Shown here: positions 27,334 through 35,535 of the stretch, piece after piece
Layout: each line of letters begins with the position of its first letter
Numbering within the stretch: the stretch's first letter is position 1
Source of the DNA: Ktedonobacteria bacterium brp13
GTDB taxonomy: Bacteria; Chloroflexota; Ktedonobacteria; Ktedonobacterales; Ktedonobacteraceae
Direction: 5' to 3'
Assembly: GCA_015099395.1 (NCBI GenBank)
Contig: AP024096.1
Span: 6,241,485 to 6,305,484, forward strand
Length of the DNA stretch: 64,000 bases
Notes under the pieces: model-generated
What the model saw: the letters and a program-made list of their open reading frames with translations, nothing else
Databases searched by the model: none
Told to the model about the DNA's origin: nothing
Made by a program: the position numbers and the translations under genes

Positions 27334-28186
27334 AGCCAATTATAGAGTACAGTTTGAAAACTCACAGAGAACCATTCCTGATCAGCATGTACGGGTATTG
27401 CGGGTAGTTAATCTACTGTCTCCGTTACTCCAGGAGACGTATGATGCGGTCGCCTCTGTGCTGGCAGCCTCTGTGAACCGGCAGGTGCAGACGGGTGTGG
27501 GCCAGACGCCGCTGGAGATAGTAGATGGCGCATCCGATATTGGTTTTCTCTGTGGTTTGCAGTATGTGCGCACAGTGCGTGACTATCCTGACTCGCTCGA
27601 GTTGTTAGGGGCTCCCGTACTGGAAGGGACACGCTATCAGGATCGGCCGCTCTACTTTTCTGATGTTGTCGTATGTACAGAACGACCATACACCAGTCTC
27701 GCGGACCTGAAGGATGCTACCTGGGCCTACAACGAAGAGACATCACATTCTGGTTATACCGTCGTCTGTGCGAGTCTTTTAGAGCGTGCAGTTACGCTCC
27801 CGTATTTCGGGCGCACAGTGCGTTCAGGTTCGCATCTTGACTCACTGCGCATGGTCTTGCATGGCAAGGCCGATGCGACGGCGATCGATTCGCATGTTCT
27901 GGATGTGCTGCTGCGCCGTGAGCCGCACCTTGCTGCACAGTTGAGGATTATTGATAGCTTTGGTCCATCCTCTATGCCTCCCGTTGCTGTATCAGCGCGG
28001 CTGGATGGCTCGTTGAAACAGGCGTTACGTACGGCTCTGCTTGCTGTGCATCGTGATCCTCAGGTTGCGCAGAGTTTGCGCAAAGGTTCGATTACGCACT
28101 TTGCGAGCGTCGACGATACGTACTATGACGATATACGTGCCATGCTAGAGCGTGTAGAGCACTATCCGGGACCAATCTTGCCATAG
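27326..28186 (+). CDS. PhnD-like substrate-binding-domain protein without signal peptide
   Basis: 286 residues. ATG 27326 lies in ATGAGTAG, sharing 8 bp with the preceding stop. The fold is that of PhnD/SsuA2-type phosphonate-binding proteins: VRVLRVVNLLSPLL, a segment DGASDIGFLCGLQYVR, then SLADLKDATWAYNEETSHSGYTV and HGKADATAIDSHVLD, typical of the ligand cleft and hinge. The N-terminus is polar and has no signal sequence or lipobox, and no ABC permease or ATPase is nearby. It is therefore probably cytoplasmic and could be a ligand sensor or enzyme partner rather than a transporter subunit. Confidence 0.85.
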   Translation: MSRANYRVQFENSQRTIPDQHVRVLRVVNLLSPLLQETYDAVASVLAASVNRQVQTGVGQTPLEIVDGASDIGFLCGLQYVRTVRDYPDSLELLGAPVLEGTRYQDRPLYFSDVVVCTERPYTSLADLKDATWAYNEETSHSGYTVVCASLLERAVTLPYFGRTVRSGSHLDSLRMVLHGKADATAIDSHVLDVLLRREPHLAAQLRIIDSFGPSSMPPVAVSARLDGSLKQALRTALLAVHRDPQVAQSLRKGSITHFASVDDTYYDDIRAMLERVEHYPGPILP

Positions 28187-28269
28187 GTGCGAGCCTCGAG
28201 CCTCTGCTCATCTTGCGCTTACCCGGTGCTATCTACTATATTTAGATAAGATCAAGTATATACGACGAA

Positions 28270-28341
28270 GATCTTATTCCGAATACCAACGCAACTGATG
28301 TCGCTCGTGCTTTGTGCACTACGTACTCAGGTGTTTGGATC
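28270..28341 (+). repeat. Dispersed structured repeat, copy A
   Basis: Shares the order GATCTTAT..CCGAAT..CAACGC..ACTGA..GTCGCTCGT..ACTCAGGTGTT with copies at 45725 and 49048. The outer arms CCGAATACC and GGTGTTTGG pair over 9 bp with two wobble pairs. It lies in the gap before the LLM oxidoreductase gene. Confidence 0.75.
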
Positions 28342-28383
28342 GGTATTGAAGTAGAGCGCGTGTAGTGGCGCGCTGGAAGGACA

Positions 28384-29559
28384 ATGGAAGCGTTTATGAC
28401 AGCACACAATGGAGCGGGCGATGATGCCGTCAGGCTTGAAGGTATTGATAACACTGAAGGCATGAATGGCACTGAAGGCATAACGCGAGCGTATAGTTCC
28501 CGCATCGGATTCGTGGCCGATGCGCCAAACTTTCCGGCGGCCTGGGATGAGGTAGTTGAGAAGGTACGGATTGCGGATGAACTGGGCTTTGATTCTATCT
28601 GGCTCGGTGAATCCTGGGGTTATGAACTGTTTACATCGATGGGTGATCTATTGCGCGCGACGAAACGTATCAAAATCGGAGCAGGCATCGCGAATATTTA
28701 TTCACGTACGCCTGCGTTGATTGCGAGTACTATTGCTACTCTGGATGAGCGCTCTGGTGGACGCGCTATTCTCGGTCTGGGTCCTTCGGGTGCGAATGTG
28801 ATCGAGGATTGGCATGGCGTCCCTTTTGAGAAGCCGCTACAACGCACACGTGAATATGTTGATATTATTCGCATGATCTTGCGTGGTGATAAGCTGATCT
28901 ACAATGGTGAGTTCTATCATCTGGAGCGGGGCTTTAAGCTACGTTTCAAACCGTTGCGGGCCGACATCCCTATCTATGTGGCAGCCATGGGACCGAAAAA
29001 TGTCCAGCAGAGTGGCGCGATCGCTGACGGCATCTTGCCAACCTTCTGGCCTGGTACACGCTGGCACGAGCTACGCGCGCAACTGGATGCAGGCGCACAG
29101 CAGGCTGGAGGTCGTGCTGGGCTGCGTGAAGCCACTGCGCGGATCGCTCCCTATATTACTACGGCGATCTTACGTGAAGATGCCAGCGAAGAAGAACGAG
29201 TTGTTATCTCCCAGGCAATGAGTTTCCCGCTGGCCTATTATATCGGGCGCATGGGTGTCTACTACGCACAGATGTTACGTCGCAATGGCTATGAAGAGGA
29301 TGTGCAGCGAGTGATCGAGGGGTGGCAGCAGGGAACGCGTGCGGCGGTCGCTGCGATCAGTCCGGCCTTGCTGGAGGCGACGATGTTGATTGGCACTCCA
29401 GGAGAGTGCGTCGCGAAACTGGATCGCTGGGTCGCCGCGGGCGTAGATGAGCCAATTCTCACTATGCCCACAGGCTCAGTGGATGAGACTGCCGCTCAAC
29501 TCTCTGCGTTGAAGGCTGCATTATCCGAGATACCCGTTGCTGGTTCAACGTTGGGTTGA
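28384..29559 (+). CDS. LLM-class flavin-dependent oxidoreductase
   Basis: 391 residues, TIM-barrel of the luciferase-like monooxygenase class, close in pattern to F420-dependent methylene-H4MPT reductase-like members: IGFVADAPNFPAAWDEVVEK, ADELGFDSIWLGESWG, RIKIGAGIANIYSRTPALIA, RAILGLGPSGANVIEDWHG, REYVDIIRMILRGD and PIYVAAMGPKNVQQSGAIADG. Cofactor (F420 or FMN) and substrate are not readable. The N-terminal 35 residues are an extra, imperfectly repeated tail (EGIDNTEGMNGTEGIT). GGAAGGA precedes the ATG. The 3' end overlaps the convergent M48 protease gene by 64 bp. Confidence 0.92.
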   Translation: MEAFMTAHNGAGDDAVRLEGIDNTEGMNGTEGITRAYSSRIGFVADAPNFPAAWDEVVEKVRIADELGFDSIWLGESWGYELFTSMGDLLRATKRIKIGAGIANIYSRTPALIASTIATLDERSGGRAILGLGPSGANVIEDWHGVPFEKPLQRTREYVDIIRMILRGDKLIYNGEFYHLERGFKLRFKPLRADIPIYVAAMGPKNVQQSGAIADGILPTFWPGTRWHELRAQLDAGAQQAGGRAGLREATARIAPYITTAILREDASEEERVVISQAMSFPLAYYIGRMGVYYAQMLRRNGYEEDVQRVIEGWQQGTRAAVAAISPALLEATMLIGTPGECVAKLDRWVAAGVDEPILTMPTGSVDETAAQLSALKAALSEIPVAGSTLG

Positions 29560-30755
29560 GGATCGTGCGTAGCGCCGTGACTATCATGCTCATGCCTGTC
29601 ACGACCAGCATACTCATCGGCATGCGCAAGGCGCTTTTTGGTCGATGGATGTGAATAGAAGAGGAACTCTACCAGCGGCGCTGGCTCAACCTCAGCAAGA
29701 TTCTGGTTAGCCAGGCGTCGCATCGCACTCTTAAATGGCTCTATCTTATTGGTCGCCTGTAGCGCATACTCATCGGCCTGATACTCAACATGGCGGGTGT
29801 AGCCGTTGCTGAGCGGCATAATGATCAGGCCATACAGACCTACGAGGAGTAGCAAGAGTGGGATCATAGCGGAATCGGTCAGGGCACGATAGATATGTTG
29901 CTGATCGACTACCCAATGGAGTACCAGACTACCCAGGAAGAGTCCAATTAATGTGAGCAGCGACTGTGTCGTAATCAACTTCCAGATATCATGATGGACA
30001 TGATGACCTAACTCATGAGCCAGCACAACCTCGATCTCATCATCTGTATAGCGGTCCGTCATCGTGTCTCCAACGACAATGCGCCTGGTATTACCCAGCC
30101 CCATCAACGCTGCATTGGTTGACGTTGTACGATGGCTCATCTTCATCAGAAAGACTCCACGTACATGTGTATGAGCACGCTCAACCAGCGCGAGCAGCCT
30201 CTGTTTGAGTTCGCCGTCCTCCAGCGGGGTGAACTTATAGAAGAGAGGAAAGAGGAGCACTGGCGCGAGATTCGCCATAATGACCGAGAAGAAGAGGATA
30301 ATCAGTGCAGTCCACAGCCACCATAATTGCGGTTGTAGCGCGAGCAGCGTATAGATAAGCGAGATAAAGACGGCCTCTAGTAGCAGCGTGAGTACAAAGC
30401 CCATACCCAGATCGCGCAGCCATGCTCGTATGCTCATAACGGAGATGCCATAGCGATGGGGGAGAACATAACCAGAATAATAGGCAAGCGGTAGTGTCAC
30501 GATTTCGTAGAGGATAAAGATAAGTAGAAAGTAAAGTAAGATCTGCCAGGGATACCATGCGGGCTGTGGTTGCCAGTTAAGCCACGAGGAATTGCTGGTC
30601 GCATGCTGGATGAAATCGCGGAACCAACGATCCAGTCCTGTACCCAGGATGATCAGAACACAGAGCGCGCCAACACCCATGCTCACATACGAGAGACGGC
30701 GGCGAGTATGCGCATATTCGCGGGCTTTTTGTTGGCGTGCAAGATCGATTTCCAT
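29496..30755 (-). CDS. M48-family (Ste24/CAAX-type) membrane metalloprotease
   Basis: 419 residues. Several N-terminal spans include the CAAX-protease-1 N-terminal pattern (LPLAYYSGYVLPHRYGIS). The zinc site is VLAHELGHHVHHDIW (HExxH), with the third ligand in HVEYQADEYALQ. It is an integral-membrane zinc protease like Ste24/HtpX-type enzymes, involved in membrane-protein quality control in bacteria. The C-terminal 35 residues are His/Asp/Asn-rich and disordered, and are encoded opposite the end of the LLM gene. AAGGAAG supports the start. Confidence 0.92.
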   Translation of the reverse strand: MEIDLARQQKAREYAHTRRRLSYVSMGVGALCVLIILGTGLDRWFRDFIQHATSNSSWLNWQPQPAWYPWQILLYFLLIFILYEIVTLPLAYYSGYVLPHRYGISVMSIRAWLRDLGMGFVLTLLLEAVFISLIYTLLALQPQLWWLWTALIILFFSVIMANLAPVLLFPLFYKFTPLEDGELKQRLLALVERAHTHVRGVFLMKMSHRTTSTNAALMGLGNTRRIVVGDTMTDRYTDDEIEVVLAHELGHHVHHDIWKLITTQSLLTLIGLFLGSLVLHWVVDQQHIYRALTDSAMIPLLLLLVGLYGLIIMPLSNGYTRHVEYQADEYALQATNKIEPFKSAMRRLANQNLAEVEPAPLVEFLFYSHPSTKKRLAHADEYAGRDRHEHDSHGATHDPQPNVEPATGISDNAAFNAES

Positions 30756-30776
30756 GCCGTTCTTCCTTTGAATAGG

Positions 30777-31118
30777 TTAATAGATAACCAACGAGAAGCC
30801 ATGGCGAATGGTGACTGCACGTTTATCTTTCGCAGCTCGCCAGGCTGTCTTACTCATCCCTGCTTGTTTACGCAATTGCTGCAGTTGCTCTTCACTAAAG
30901 TGCTCAGAGGCGGCGAGTACCATCCGCCTCAACTCGACGCGAATACTATTGATGCGAGCTTCCAGTTCTGCGAGGCGACAGGTATCGTACGGTAGACCTT
31001 GAATGGCGAGTCGAGCGAGGTCAGCCCATTGGCGGGCTGGCGTACGCATCGCCGCGACCCTCTCTTTGAGTAAAGCGGAGACATCATCAAAATTTGGTAC
31101 GTTCGTAAGATCGATCAT
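30777..31118 (-). CDS. Small hypothetical protein with basic C-terminus
   Basis: 113 residues from ATG 31118, with GAGGAGAG upstream. Mostly helical: DVSALLKERVAAMRTPARQW, CRLAELEARINSIRVELRRM and FSEEQLQQLRKQAGMSKTAW. The Cys-containing helices and basic tail give no family. It lies 21 bp upstream of the protease gene on the same strand, so it may be its co-transcribed partner. Confidence 0.65.
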   Translation of the reverse strand: MIDLTNVPNFDDVSALLKERVAAMRTPARQWADLARLAIQGLPYDTCRLAELEARINSIRVELRRMVLAASEHFSEEQLQQLRKQAGMSKTAWRAAKDKRAVTIRHGFSLVIY

Positions 31119-31138
31119 GCTTGGCTCTCCTCTTCTAA

Positions 31139-31201
31139 GGAGGATACTATGCACTGCTCTGGTAGATTGCAGTTCGACCATGCAATAGCATCGTATCCTC
31201 C
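31139..31201. repeat. Nested inverted repeats between isomerase and small protein genes
   Basis: Outer arms GGAGGATAC/GTATCCTCC (31139-31147, 31193-31201) and an inner hairpin ATTGCA/TGCAAT (31166-31186). The left arm carries a GGAGG-like sequence. It may terminate the isomerase transcript or act as leader of the small gene. Confidence 0.55.
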
Positions 31202-31242
31202 ATTGGAAACAGAACGCGTGGACACATAGAATGTGTGTAGAA

Positions 31243-32004
31243 CTAGCTCAGGTTTTTATCTTTGCGCAAGTTCTCCAAAGAACGACGTGCACTCTTCAAC
31301 GAAGGGATAGCAGGTTGGTCATTTTCGACGATCAATGCGATATCACCGATGGCACTGGCTGCCTTTCTATAGCTAGCGATATCGAGTGTTCCATCACCAA
31401 CTTCGGTAAACGTACGCTCAGGGGTCATATCCTTGATATGCAACGTTATGATGCGCTCACCTAGTTGCTGAATAAGCGGAACAACCTCTACGCCAGCGTA
31501 CGCGGCCCAATAGGTATCAAGTTCAAGCTTCACCAGCGTAGGATCAGTATCTGCTACGAGGTGATCGTAGAGAGGCTTGCCATTAATGATGGTTTCGAAC
31601 TCGAAGTTATGATTATGATATCCAAGGGTGAGGCCCTGTGATTTTGCACGAGAGCCAAAATCATTCAACTGCTGGATAAAGCGCTGAAGATTATTACCCT
31701 CCTGGAGATGGTTTCTGTCCATCCCAGGGCTGGGGACTATTAAATAAGGACAGTTGCTAGATAAGCAATAGTCGACTTCGCGGTTAAAATCGTTGGTAAG
31801 TCGGTCAAGTCCAACGTGTGTGCCAACTGCTTTTAAACCGGTCTCGGTGAGAAGCGCAGCCACCTCAGGTGCTGATAGCTTGCCATAGCCCGCGAACTCA
31901 ACGCCTTCATAGCCAATCTCAGCAACGTTGCGGATAGTTTGCACAAAATCTTTTTCGGCCTCGTCACGCACAGTATATAACTGTAATGCTACAATGCTTG
32001 CCAT
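31243..32004 (-). CDS. Sugar phosphate isomerase/epimerase (xylose-isomerase-like TIM barrel)
   Basis: 253 residues. IVALQLYTVRDEAEKDFVQT opens the barrel, YEGVEFAGYGKLS and YHNHNFEFE carry ligands, and KLELDTYWAAYAGV and HIKDMTPERTFTEVGDGTLD complete the AP-endonuclease-2/xylose isomerase-like fold with its His/Glu/Asp metal site. Such enzymes isomerise or epimerise sugars or inositol derivatives, and many close relatives are uncharacterised. GGGAG precedes the start. No sugar operon is near. Confidence 0.9.
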   Translation of the reverse strand: MASIVALQLYTVRDEAEKDFVQTIRNVAEIGYEGVEFAGYGKLSAPEVAALLTETGLKAVGTHVGLDRLTNDFNREVDYCLSSNCPYLIVPSPGMDRNHLQEGNNLQRFIQQLNDFGSRAKSQGLTLGYHNHNFEFETIINGKPLYDHLVADTDPTLVKLELDTYWAAYAGVEVVPLIQQLGERIITLHIKDMTPERTFTEVGDGTLDIASYRKAASAIGDIALIVENDQPAIPSLKSARRSLENLRKDKNLS

Positions 32005-32416
32005 AAAAACTCCCTATCAAAAATAGTAGGTGTGAGACACATGTGTAGTTTAAACTTACCTTTCAGTATACCACCTACGATCGATAGCTCTACGTAATTG
32101 ATAGCTCTACGTATAAGTATGCCGCAGCGTGCTTGAGCTTCACGACTCTACTGTTGTGATTCTCATTGGCTCTCTCTATAAGACAGGTTTTACTACACGG
32201 CTATAAAACGAGGAGTGCCGTTTGCGAGTAGACACAGGGTTGATCGGTTAGAGTGATGTTGTCTCTATTCGAAGTATGTAGAACAGCTCTATGATATATA
32301 TAGATGCTATGTACCATTAGTCCTCTCTTCTTGAGACTTGCCTTTTTTCTGATTATACTCCCAGTCTGGGGCTGAGTATACGTTACCCTGGGCATTAAGA
32401 AGCAAGGTGGGACTGC
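32005..32416. other. Divergent intergenic region with 14-bp direct repeat
   Basis: About 410 bp between the isomerase (minus) and the STAND ATPase (plus). GATAGCTCTACGTA occurs at 32083-32096 and again at 32100-32113, a 17-bp spacing that puts both copies nearly on the same helix face, as expected for a dimeric regulator site. No clear promoter boxes were assigned. Confidence 0.45.
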
Positions 32417-35400
32417 ATGATGAATAATCAGACTGGCTGGATTGGACGTGAAAAGCAAGGTCCAATGGTAGGGCGTCTGCAGGAGTTGAACGCGTTACAC
32501 GAAGTTATTGTAGCGGCGGAGCACTGTATCTATGATCCAGCCAATGCGCCGGACCATACCTCTACTATCTCATGGGTGACTCCCAATAGAAGGCCATTGA
32601 TGGTAATCTCCGGTGCTGTGGGGATCGGCAAGACACGCTTCGCGGAGGAGGCGAGCCGCGAAGCTGATCAACGCGGTTGGGTCGTTCTCTGGAGTCGAGC
32701 CTATACGCAGGAGAACGCTCCTTATCAACTCTGGATCGAGATTATCAGGCAGGCGATGAGGCAAGATCTGTGGAGCGATATTTGTCAAGAGATGCATCCG
32801 GAGGTGCTCCAGCCGTTGACGGTACTGCTGCCAGAGCTGATCTCATTTTTCGCTCAGCATAGTCCGACATTTACCCCTTCTGCTGCCTCCGCATTTGCCG
32901 CATATGAAGAACTGGTTCCGCTCAAGCTATGGGATGCGGCATTGGCAATGGTCACTGGTATCTGTAAGCAGGGACCAGTGATGATTGTGCTTGATGATCT
33001 GCAATGGGCGGACCAGAGCAGTTGTGACCTGCTGAGCTATCTCTGCCGACATCTCGTCGATGATCCTGTTGTCTTCCTTGGTACCAGCCGTGAAGAAAGT
33101 ATTACCACGCTCTATCCGTTTCGCCCACAGCTGTTGCAGCTACAGCGCGAACTGCTGGTCAATACCTTACACCTCGATGCGCTAACCGATCAGCAGATAG
33201 CGCACCTTGTCGCATCGATCAAAGATCCAGGTCTGGTCCAGCATATTCAAAATCTAGCCGACGGTAATCCCTTCTTTGCTGAGGAGTTGGCGCGTGTGAT
33301 CCATCAACAGAGTGCGGCCCATGGAGCGGAGATAGCGCACGAACGACCTCTAACAATTACACTCCCCCGCACAATTACCGACGTCTTCGATCAGCGCCTG
33401 AAACGCTTGAGCGTGGCCTGCCTGAATACGTTGCGTGCGGCTTCCGTGCTTGGTGGTACATTTTCGTGTACCACTATGTTAGAGATGGAGCGTACTGGCG
33501 GTGGTGAGATTGACGAAGAGGATCTCTTGACGCATCTGGAAGAGGCGCTGCAATCCGGACTGATTACCGAGCAGGGTCACGGTGCACAGGTACGCTTTCT
33601 TTTCTGGCATCCGTTACTGGCGCATCATCTCTATGAGGGGATCTTTGGCGCACGTCGGGCTTTGCTCCATCGTCGCGCGGCACGTACGTTACAACGCGAG
33701 TATGCTCGGCGTCGCGAAGAAGGCGCGGCCGTCATCCTTTATCATCTCCTGAAAGGCGATGCTGAGCCTGCACAGATAGCCTATTATGCGGAACTGGCGG
33801 CACAACGTGCCTACTCGCTCTGTGCATTCGTCGATGCCGAGCGCTATTATCGGCTGGCATTGCGGACCATGGAGCAGATGACACAAGGCCAACTCACGAT
33901 CTCTGGCAAGGAACAACAACATGCGATAGTCTTGCAGGAATATCTGTCTGAGTGTCTACGTATCCAGGGGCGTTTTCAGGAGGCCAACGCTGTCTATACG
34001 CATATTTATACACACGTCTCTTCACAGTTTCTCGCCATGCGGCAGTCACCAACACCGCCCGCTACTGAGACATGCCGTACGTTTGTGCAGTATCAAGCAG
34101 TCTTACTGGCCCATATCGGCAAGACATACTACGATCAGGCCAATGTCAAGCAAGCGTTTAGCTGTTACCTGCAAGCGGAACAGATGCTAGCAGCGGAAGG
34201 GGTACGTGATGGAGCGATGCTGGCGTATCTGCGCTTTACCCAGAGTTACAACTATCTCTTATGTGGTTCCTATGCGATGGCGCGGACCAGGGCTCAACAG
34301 TCCTGCGAACTGCTTGAAAAGGCGCTTCAGCAGAGAGTTGGGCCCGACACTAGCATAGATTATGCAGAGAGTGATAAAGCGAGCGGTATCGTACTGCAAG
34401 TAGCGCGGACCGGGCAGGATGCTGCTGTTGTGAGTTCGCCACTCTGGCAAATATTACGTGGAAATGAGCTAGACCTGGCCGGAGTGTACGCCTTATTAGG
34501 GAAGATTAATAGTGCTACTGGCCGCTGTTCCGCTGGATTAGGCTATCTGCAACGGGCCTTGCAGATCTATGAGCGGCATGATTGTAAACAGAAATTGGTA
34601 ATGGTGAATTGTGACCTGGGTGATGTCTACCTGCGACAAGCTGAATATACGCAAGCGCGTGAGAAATTGCAGCAGGCATTACATTATATTGAGCGTACCC
34701 AGCAGATCCCCCTGGCCTCGTTTGTCCTGCTCAATCTCTGTATTGTCGCTGTACGCTGTGGTGATCTGGTCGCTGCCGAAGAATATATCAAGCAGGCTAT
34801 GCAACTTACAGCACGCTTTGATGATACCCTGGACATGGCAAAAGTCGTCGTTCACAATCAATACGCATTATTACTGGCTGAGCAAGGAAAGCTTCCTGAA
34901 GCACAGGCCATGTTGCGTTCTGCGCTCTCCATGGCGCGCCGCCTGCGTCTACATCCGTTGCTTGGCTATACATCGCTCACTCTGGGGCATCTCCGCTTAC
35001 AACAGGCGCATATGTTGGACCGTCAAAGTGCGGCGACGGGACTCTTTGCGAGAGAGCAACAACGCTTTATCCGGCGGGCTCGCCATACCTTTGAGCACCT
35101 ACTCACCCTGGATGATATCGAGCCTGAATCCAGATACGAAGGGCAGATCGCACTCCTGGAGATCGCCTTACTTACGCAAAAAGCAGAACCGCTACAGTCC
35201 AGCATCTACGAACAAGCCAAAGCAGTAAGCCATACAGTACAGCAAGCCGAAGCCGTCTGGTTGCTGCCACGCGTGGAGCGCCTGCTCGGTTCCGTACTCA
35301 GAAAGCAAGGTGATTACCAACAGGCGAGCAAGCACTTTGAAGAGGCATTAGCATTGGGACGTCGTTACGATATGCGCTTAGAGTGTGCACGCACATTGCA

Positions 35401-35521
35401 GAGCTATGCCGGCATGTTGAACGAAGCTGATCCAGCACAGCATAGACGCTCACAACAATATCTAGCAGAAGCGCAGGAGATCTTCCTGGCCTGTGGTACT
35501 CGACTTGCGCCTGGCATCTGA
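32417..35521 (+). CDS. STAND-type AAA ATPase with TPR repeats
   Basis: 1034 residues. The N-terminal AAA_16 module has the entry motif MVGRLQELNALHEVI, Walker A ISGAVGIGKTRFAEEA, Walker B MIVLDDLQWADQSS and a sensor-like VFLGTSREES. A winged-helix region follows, then about 500 residues of tetratricopeptide-like helices (for example YLQRALQIYERHD, REKLQQALHYIERTQ, ASKHFEEALALGRRYD). This is the MalT/LuxR-type signal ATPase layout, but no C-terminal LuxR or N-terminal BTAD helix-turn-helix is present, so output must come through another partner. AAGGTGGG supports the start; the convergent kinase-like gene ends 14 bp away. Confidence 0.88.
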   Translation: MMNNQTGWIGREKQGPMVGRLQELNALHEVIVAAEHCIYDPANAPDHTSTISWVTPNRRPLMVISGAVGIGKTRFAEEASREADQRGWVVLWSRAYTQENAPYQLWIEIIRQAMRQDLWSDICQEMHPEVLQPLTVLLPELISFFAQHSPTFTPSAASAFAAYEELVPLKLWDAALAMVTGICKQGPVMIVLDDLQWADQSSCDLLSYLCRHLVDDPVVFLGTSREESITTLYPFRPQLLQLQRELLVNTLHLDALTDQQIAHLVASIKDPGLVQHIQNLADGNPFFAEELARVIHQQSAAHGAEIAHERPLTITLPRTITDVFDQRLKRLSVACLNTLRAASVLGGTFSCTTMLEMERTGGGEIDEEDLLTHLEEALQSGLITEQGHGAQVRFLFWHPLLAHHLYEGIFGARRALLHRRAARTLQREYARRREEGAAVILYHLLKGDAEPAQIAYYAELAAQRAYSLCAFVDAERYYRLALRTMEQMTQGQLTISGKEQQHAIVLQEYLSECLRIQGRFQEANAVYTHIYTHVSSQFLAMRQSPTPPATETCRTFVQYQAVLLAHIGKTYYDQANVKQAFSCYLQAEQMLAAEGVRDGAMLAYLRFTQSYNYLLCGSYAMARTRAQQSCELLEKALQQRVGPDTSIDYAESDKASGIVLQVARTGQDAAVVSSPLWQILRGNELDLAGVYALLGKINSATGRCSAGLGYLQRALQIYERHDCKQKLVMVNCDLGDVYLRQAEYTQAREKLQQALHYIERTQQIPLASFVLLNLCIVAVRCGDLVAAEEYIKQAMQLTARFDDTLDMAKVVVHNQYALLLAEQGKLPEAQAMLRSALSMARRLRLHPLLGYTSLTLGHLRLQQAHMLDRQSAATGLFAREQQRFIRRARHTFEHLLTLDDIEPESRYEGQIALLEIALLTQKAEPLQSSIYEQAKAVSHTVQQAEAVWLLPRVERLLGSVLRKQGDYQQASKHFEEALALGRRYDMRLECARTLQSYAGMLNEADPAQHRRSQQYLAEAQEIFLACGTRLAPGI

Positions 35522-35535
35522 GTCTCTGGCTACAT

